Below, piece after piece: positions 58,401 to 64,000 of a stretch of DNA of 64,000 nt. The position numbers and the translations under genes were made by a program. A model generated the notes under the pieces. The model made no database searches. It saw only the letters and a program-made list of their open reading frames with translations, and had not been told where the DNA came from. The number at the start of each line of letters is the position of its first letter. Position 1 is the first letter of the stretch. Source of the stretch: Cycas panzhihuaensis (Eukaryota; Cycadophyta); the NCBI GenBank assembly GCA_023213395.1, contig CM041465.1:234243741-234307740 (forward strand), written 5' to 3'.

Positions 58401-60011
58401 ATGTAGATAATTGAATAGATAACTTATCTATTTTCTAATCAAACATGTCTTATCTTTGATGGAATTAATTGAGCTTATGAATTTTCTAATTGAATATATC
58501 TTATCTCTAATGGAACTAATTAAACTCATTAATTAACTTAGTTATTTTCTAAGATATATCTATGAACTAAGTCTCTACTGCTTAGAGTTAATCTACTTAA
58601 GTGGAAGCCATTAACGTAAGATATATTATTGCAAAGAGAAGAAGAAGGATAGGGGAAGAAAAAGGGTATTCATAAAAAGGGAAATTAGATATATAAAATA
58701 AGGTTAAAGGTCTAGGGAGTGGTGTAGATGAGTGGGGAGGAAAAGAGGTGTCTATAACTTATTGACCCCTAAAAATTTATAAAAAATTCACTTAGAACAC
58801 TGAGACAAGTGAAAAAATCTTGTCAAAATAATATTGGTAGGTTTTAAGTGAAAAACTTAAGCTATGGAGCTCACCACATGTTTGGATATCACTTTTCCTT
58901 AAAATTTTAGGTTTAAACTACCCATGTAGAAAATAATCAATATGACATGCTTATTAAAATAAGATGTATAAAAATTAAGAGAAATTTTTGAATTGTGGAA
59001 TTTTTTAATTTATTTTTTAATGCCTAGACCTCTGGTATAAGTATTGAGTCCAAAAAATTGATTTATATAGAAGTAACCTTGTAAAGTGTAGAGGTGACCT
59101 TGTTGTGGAGGTAGAAACTTATAAGTAATTTTTAAATTTTTGTTTTTTTAATGATGGTGAAATTTTTTTGACTTTATAGTTGAAGATTTAGATAGGGAAG
59201 AGCCTACAAGAGGGTTTGAATAAGTTCACTATGGTTATTACTAATATTATGCTTTATAATATTTGGATATAATGAATTTATTTCTTCCTTATATTCTATA
59301 AATGTTTGTTATTATGTTCTTTAAGAAGTTCATGCTAATTCAAATAAGTGTTTACATAATAGACTTTTTAAGTAGACTTTTAGCATAGGGCTTATTTAGT
59401 CTATAGGTCCTTTAATAAACTCCTTAGTTATTACTAATGCTTAGCCCAATATCTCATCATACTAACTATAGAGGATCATCATATTCCTAGTTATGATAGT
59501 TATGTTGAGGTGTTTAGGAAGGGTATCTTCTTAGAAATGACTATTAATTAGTGCATTATAGCTTTGTAGGTAATTGATAGGTTTCCTATCCTAGGGAAGA
59601 GAACCTAAAAGGGTCCTCGTATATATTTGAAGGAACATAAAGGCTCACTTCTATATATAACTATTGTATAGGGCCTATGTAAGTAGGTAACTTACTTCAC
59701 TTCAATTATTGGTATATGCTTAAGTATACTTAGCCAAAAATGGCAATTGACTATGGATGTTTTAAGATCCCCATAATAGGGTCTATATTTAGACTTCTAT
59801 AAAAAATAGTAAAAGATTTGATGACTTTTTCTCAATCTCTATAAATATTAACAATAAAATGCAAAGAGAGTAAATTACATAAAATATAAATAAATGGAGA
59901 GGGGTTTTTCAGATTACACTACGAGAAAAAAAGATCCCCATTTTTTATCTCCCCATACTATTTCACTTCTTTATGGTTATGCCTTGTTGCTTTAGATGGA
60001 CCTATAAACAA
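58401..60011. other. Element G leader and unassigned sequence
   Basis: This lies between the presumed gag start and the primer-binding site of G. AT-rich, no recognisable frame. It may include part of gag too decayed to read. Confidence 0.45.
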
Positions 60012-60024
60012 GGCTCCAATACCA
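60012..60024 (-). other. Primer-binding site of element G
   Basis: On the minus strand TGGTATTGGAGCC lies nine bases inside the 5' LTR end. It resembles TGGTATCAGAGCC with two transitions. Position and sequence suit an initiator-Met-tRNA primer site. Confidence 0.65.
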
Positions 60025-60033
60025 CTTAGAATA

Positions 60034-60434
60034 TGTCTATCTTGATATTCTTCCATACATGTTTCACTTACAAGGTCAAAGGGCATAATAATAGAAGATT
60101 AAAGTAATAAATTGAAGTATTTTTATTAATAAAGGAGATAGATTATAAAATTATAATCACAAAAGAAGCACTAAAATATCACCAAAAGATGTATTAAAGT
60201 ATAATCTTATAAGAGTTCTCCATATACACTAATTCTCCCTTTATATTTGATGGGCCTTAAATAGATACGAATGGCCTCTTATATAAAATACTATAGTGGG
60301 GTAAGTAGCCTCTAATTCTATTAGGAGACATAAGTGACCTACACATAAAAATGAATGGTTAGAATTAATCACTAGGTTCCTTAGTCACATGTACTAGTAA
60401 TTTGGTTCTACTGATAATAGATGCTTTTATAACA
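60034..60434 (-). repeat. 5' LTR of Gypsy element G
   Basis: A roughly 401-bp partner of 53365-53762. On the minus strand it starts TGTTATAAAAGC and ends near GACA. It lies between the two halves of element H's integrase, which shows that G was inserted into H. Confidence 0.82.
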
Positions 60435-61250
60435 TACTTAATTTCATAATCCTTGAAAAACTGAGTGAATTTATTTGAAGTGTACTCTCTACCATTGTCC
60501 CTTTATAGAACCTTAATTTTATGTTTACTTTAATTTTCTACCAACTTCTTAAACTATTTAAAGTAGGTAAAGGCTTGGGATTTTTCCCTTAATAGAAAAA
60601 ACTAGACCTTTTGTGAAAAGTTATCAATGAAAGTGATCAAATATCTCTCTCCACCAAGTGAGATAATAGGTATTGGTTGATAGATATTTGAGTGAAACAA
60701 TCATAACTTTTCTATAGAACTCCATGTTATATTCTTCAAAATGGCTTCCTCTATAATTTTCAAAAAATATAAGGTTTATACAAATAACCTTTACTACTTA
60801 TCATAGGAAGACTATGTACTAATTTTAACTTCTCCATTAATTGGAGACTCATGTAGTTCAAAAGAGACATTTTTTTATGCCAAAATTTCTCTTATGGATA
60901 TACAATAAGGAATACTCTTTGTACTTTAAAGTTTCCTTGTAGTTTGTGTAAATTAATTTCTATAAGCCTTTTGGCTATAACCTTATTTTATTTACCTCTA
61001 ACTATGCATTGTTTTAAAGTAAATGTAACAGTCATAATTTATTATTTAATTTCACTAATTAAAATAAGATTTTCCTTTGGATTTGGTATATATAAATAGT
61101 ATCCAAATACTACATTCACCATTTAATATGATGAATGGTACCTTGACAACTCCAATGGCCTCTAAATTGATGTTGTTCCTAATGGTGACTTTCCAACTCC
61201 CACATCTAGTAGAACCATTCTTGTAGAATTTTTAAATGAAGATGAAGTTT
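60435..61250 (-). pseudogene. Copia element H: protease, GAG-pre-integrase, integrase N-half
   Basis: Reading right to left, a protease-like piece (WKVTIRNNINLEAIGVVKV, near 61180) is followed by LYIPNPKENLILISEI. GAG-pre-integrase has FWHKKMSLLNYMSLQLMEKL. The integrase first half has GGERYLITFIDNFSQKV and RDNGREYTSNKFTQFF (second Asp), up to the Gypsy LTR at 60434. The protease DSG box and gag are missing. Element H is truncated near 61250, where a run of A (minus strand) marks the edge. Frame changes and stops are numerous. Confidence 0.8.
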
Positions 61251-61845
61251 TTTTTTTTAAATATAGGAGGAATTATTATTTAATTATATTTATTATGAAG
61301 TTGGATTTTAGGAGAGAGAATTAGAAGTTATTTTGAGAGAGAGAGAAATAAAGGCTATAAATAGGGAAGCCTTGCTTATTTATAATCAATCTTGGATAAT
61401 TTATTATCATTTTGGGATAATGGCCTCATTCCACTAGGGTACATCCATGCCAAATTAGAGGATTACTTTCACCTTAAAGAAGGTTACAATTGTTAAACAT
61501 TATATCAGGTTCTATTATTATTATTTTATTATTATTATTGCTCCATTACTACTCTTATCAATATATGTATCATTGGATGAATGATTTAAATGACTATTTA
61601 ATTAAATATTATGAAGATTATCTATTAGAGGTATCCATTAAATATTATGAATACTCTATTATCTATTACATATGAATTGGGACCATTATAACTTGTATCA
61701 AAGTAAACTTGTGTAGTGGGTAATGACTTAGGTCTATTTACTTATTGTGGTTGTGTGAGGTGTAACCCTAACTATTACCCATGGATTTGTGGTTCCATAT
61801 CTATTTCATTTATTGTGGTGAGTTTATACCTATTTATATGAGCCT
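61251..61845 (+). other. Possible LTR fragment and (ATT)n repeat
   Basis: GAGAGAGAGA is followed by a TATA-like GGCTATAAATAGGG (about 61354). A sequence ending GTTAAACA (61490-61497) is followed by TTATATCAGGTTC (61498-61510), which looks like an LTR end with a decayed primer site. An (ATT)n tract follows (about 61513-61540). No partner LTR or internal domain was seen, so this is only suggestive. The 61-codon frame at 61490-61675 is not believed to be a gene. Confidence 0.3.
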
Positions 61846-63040
61846 ATCATGAAATGTTTTTTACTACTACCATGAACGACTGATTTATGACTATCTTCAT
61901 AGTAAGTTGCCATGAATTTAGAAAGGTCATTATTTCTCTATTCATCTCATGTATGAGACTCCTACCATGGCTACTTTTGTGAGCCACATCATCAAAGCAT
62001 ACTTCCTCTACATGGTGAGTATGAACTTGCATTGACCTAAAGTGTAATATCACCTAATTATCTATATGATTGTGCTCATACTGATTGATCAACTTACCTC
62101 CATTATATAAAGTCTATCTATAGACCTATTCAAGTGTATATCAATAGGAAGCTCCTTCATGTGATGTCTACTATATCTCCTATGCTTACTTGATCCAAAG
62201 AATATAATAATACATGAAATAATCTAGAATTTCATTGAATAATCTAATCATTTTGATCATTTTTTTTGAATTGCTATTATAGGAGCCATATGTTGAGGTT
62301 GTAAAAATTTGACTTATCCTAAAATGTATTTTCTCTAAAGTTTTATATATTAAACTAAATTAGGCTTGGCGTTAGATTCTACCCTTTTATGGTCACATGG
62401 TGAGATTTTATATGACCATGGGCTTAAGTCAAAAGGGATGTTAAAAGGTTTTGTTTTTAGTTTTTTATTATATTTTCAAGAATAGGGTACCTAGACATTT
62501 TTGTCCATCATACAACCCTATCGTGAAGCATGCTTTATTACTACTATGAATGTATGATCCATGACTATCTTCATGGTGAGTTGCCATGAATATAGGATGG
62601 ATATTCCTCCTTTGTTTATCTCACGTATATGACTCCTCCTATGATTATTTCCATGAGCTACTATATCAAAGTGTGCTTCCTCTAGATGGTGAGTGAGATC
62701 CTACATTGATGTGAAGTCTTATATCTCTTAATTATCTCCATGATTATGCACATATTGATTGATCACCCTACCCCTATTATGTGAAGTCTATCTACAACCC
62801 TATTCCAAGTGTATGTTTGTAGGAAGCTCCTCCATGTGACATCCTATGTACAACTCATCTACTCTCTCATGTACTCATGTGAGCTAAAGACATAACATTA
62901 TATAAAATAATTGAAAATTTTATTAAATGATTCAATCATTTAAATCAATTTTTTTGAAGTGTTATCATCGAAGATGCATGTTGAGGTTGTAAAAAATTTA
63001 ACCTACCCTTAAATGTATTTTTTCTAAAGTTTTATATATC
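61846..63040 (+). repeat. Two-copy tandem repeat, unit about 673 bp
   Basis: 61846-62357 matches 62519-63040 at an offset of 670-677 bp, with roughly 75-80 percent identity by eye. Anchors are GACTATCTTCAT (61891 and 62561), GGAAGCTCC (62148 and 62822) and ATGTTGAGGTTGTAAAAA (62291 and 62968). Small frames inside it (for example 61847-62053 minus) are not conserved between the two copies, which argues against coding. Its origin is unknown. Confidence 0.75.
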
Positions 63041-64000
63041 TTTTATGGTCATGGAATATGGATGAGTAAGGGGATAGGATGTGCAAAACATTGCCTCATA
63101 ATGGGCTTGAAGGACAAGGGACCCAAGCAAGGGAGGGCATAAGCATACACCCCCATGGGGTGCTCATGTGTCTTTTGTACATTAATATAGGGATGAGTAA
63201 CACCCGAATGACTAATTAGGGCTAAGGGTAGCATGGCATATGTGTGATGTGCTGGATGGAGATGAAAATAAAAAGAGAAAGAACTATGTTAACTACAAAT
63301 ATAAAATGAAAAGTTAATATAAGTAAGCAGATGAGGCAGACATGCATCAATTAATAAATAATATTGAATGAAATAAGACTAGTAAATGTTGAGATAATAT
63401 TAATCAACCTATGTTAACATACTTAAAAGGACTAAATAACACACAAATTTCCTTGTAATGTGAGAGGGTTGATCAAGCATAAATGCCCATAACTCCTACA
63501 AAGCTACATGCCTAACATACATAGTCTATAATCTTTATGGCTAACTAACATATCTTAACATCTTAAATCCTACTTGACTTAATGCAATAGACTCAATCTA
63601 TGAGAAAAGGGAGGGATTGCCTAAAGTAAGAGGTCTAAAGGAATCAAGACCATAAGATAGATATACTCATGGATAAGTTAGTGGGGACTCATCAATATTA
63701 GCAATGGCTCTCATATAAATATAAGAGTGGACCATTAGCTTCCATATCCAATTCTAATGAACTTCAAGCTCTATGAGGGTGAAGGGATATTGAGATCACT
63801 GCTCTTAATGAGAGAGATGAATTTCACTCGATTGTCCATGCCCTATGTATTAGTATGTGGAAAGGACAAGCATCCTTCAATCACCTATTCAAAACATGGA
63901 TCAAAGACCCAACACCTAAAGGCAAAAGATGACCTCTCTCATCTAGTAATGACAATTAGGTAGAAAGAAAACTATCCTCTCTGTTCGGTGGAAAGAAGGT
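63041..64000. other. Unassigned sequence at window end
   Basis: No gene recognised. The part at 63600-64000 shows patchy, ordered similarity to 10330-10700, so it may be the leader of a related Gypsy-type element continuing outside the window. The frames at 63049-63234 minus and 63757-63963 plus have no domain. Confidence 0.35.

Noticed and set aside
61847-62053. 68-codon minus frame in the 673-bp repeat
   Set aside because: The equivalent stretch in the second repeat copy is full of stops and shifts, so there is no sign of conservation.
1-64000. CRISPR array, bacterial operon or phage-like system
   Set aside because: No regularly spaced identical repeats, no ribosome-binding-site-led gene clusters, and eukaryotic retrotransposons throughout.

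Overview
This window reads as repeat-rich intergenic DNA from a land plant, most likely a seed plant with a large genome that loses old insertions slowly. The reasons are many LTR retrotransposons of both the Ty1/Copia and Ty3/Gypsy superfamilies, primer-binding sites of the plant initiator-Met tRNA type (TGGTATCAGAGC and decayed forms), strong AT bias, and a fragment matching the plant-specific MATH-BTB (BPM) protein family. No intact protein gene, no tRNA or rRNA gene and no CRISPR array was found. The species cannot be fixed from the sequence alone.

Layout. (1) 1530-5990, minus strand: an old Copia element (called A here) with gag, protease, integrase, RT and RNase H in order, all carrying in-frame stops. 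(2) 7936-9798, minus: a decayed Gypsy-type gag. (3) About 9.8-17.3 kb: AT-rich sequence without recognisable genes, holding a diverged direct duplication (about 12.69-13.79 and 14.82-15.93 kb) with strong hairpins. (4) 17.28-19.58 kb, plus: a decayed multi-segment coding region that I cannot name. (5) 20034-35768: a minus-strand Copia element (called D) split by a younger plus-strand Copia element (called I, 24708-32989) that is flanked by a perfect 5-bp target duplication. Between its gag start and its 5' LTR, D also carries antisense host gene fragments, one of them the C-terminal part of a BPM protein. (6) 36.56-36.97 kb, plus: an isolated RNase H domain. (7) 39033-43113: a small plus-strand Copia-type element (called F) with two LTRs and only a gag remnant. 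(8) 43.2-50.4 kb: simple repeats, a perfect 170-bp tandem duplication, an LTR-like GC-rich block and long stretches with nothing recognisable. (9) 51.18-61.25 kb: a minus-strand Copia element (called H) interrupted by a complete-length but dead minus-strand Gypsy element (called G, 53365-60434). (10) 61.85-63.04 kb: a two-copy tandem repeat of about 673 bp.

The parts do not work together as a host operon or pathway. They are successive insertions. By-eye LTR similarity gives the order: I is youngest (most of the LTR is nearly identical), then D (about 93 percent), F (about 90 percent), and G (about 80 percent or less). Every element is inactive. A recurring feature is that catalytic residues are lost by changes that look like C to T or G to A transitions, which fits long-term deamination of methylated cytosines.

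The items most worth a second look are the antisense gene-fragment cargo in D, the unidentified reading frame at 17.28-19.58 kb, the 3.4-kb leader of I, and the gag-only element F. I saw no convincing evidence of a new biological system. Boundaries marked approximate were set by eye.
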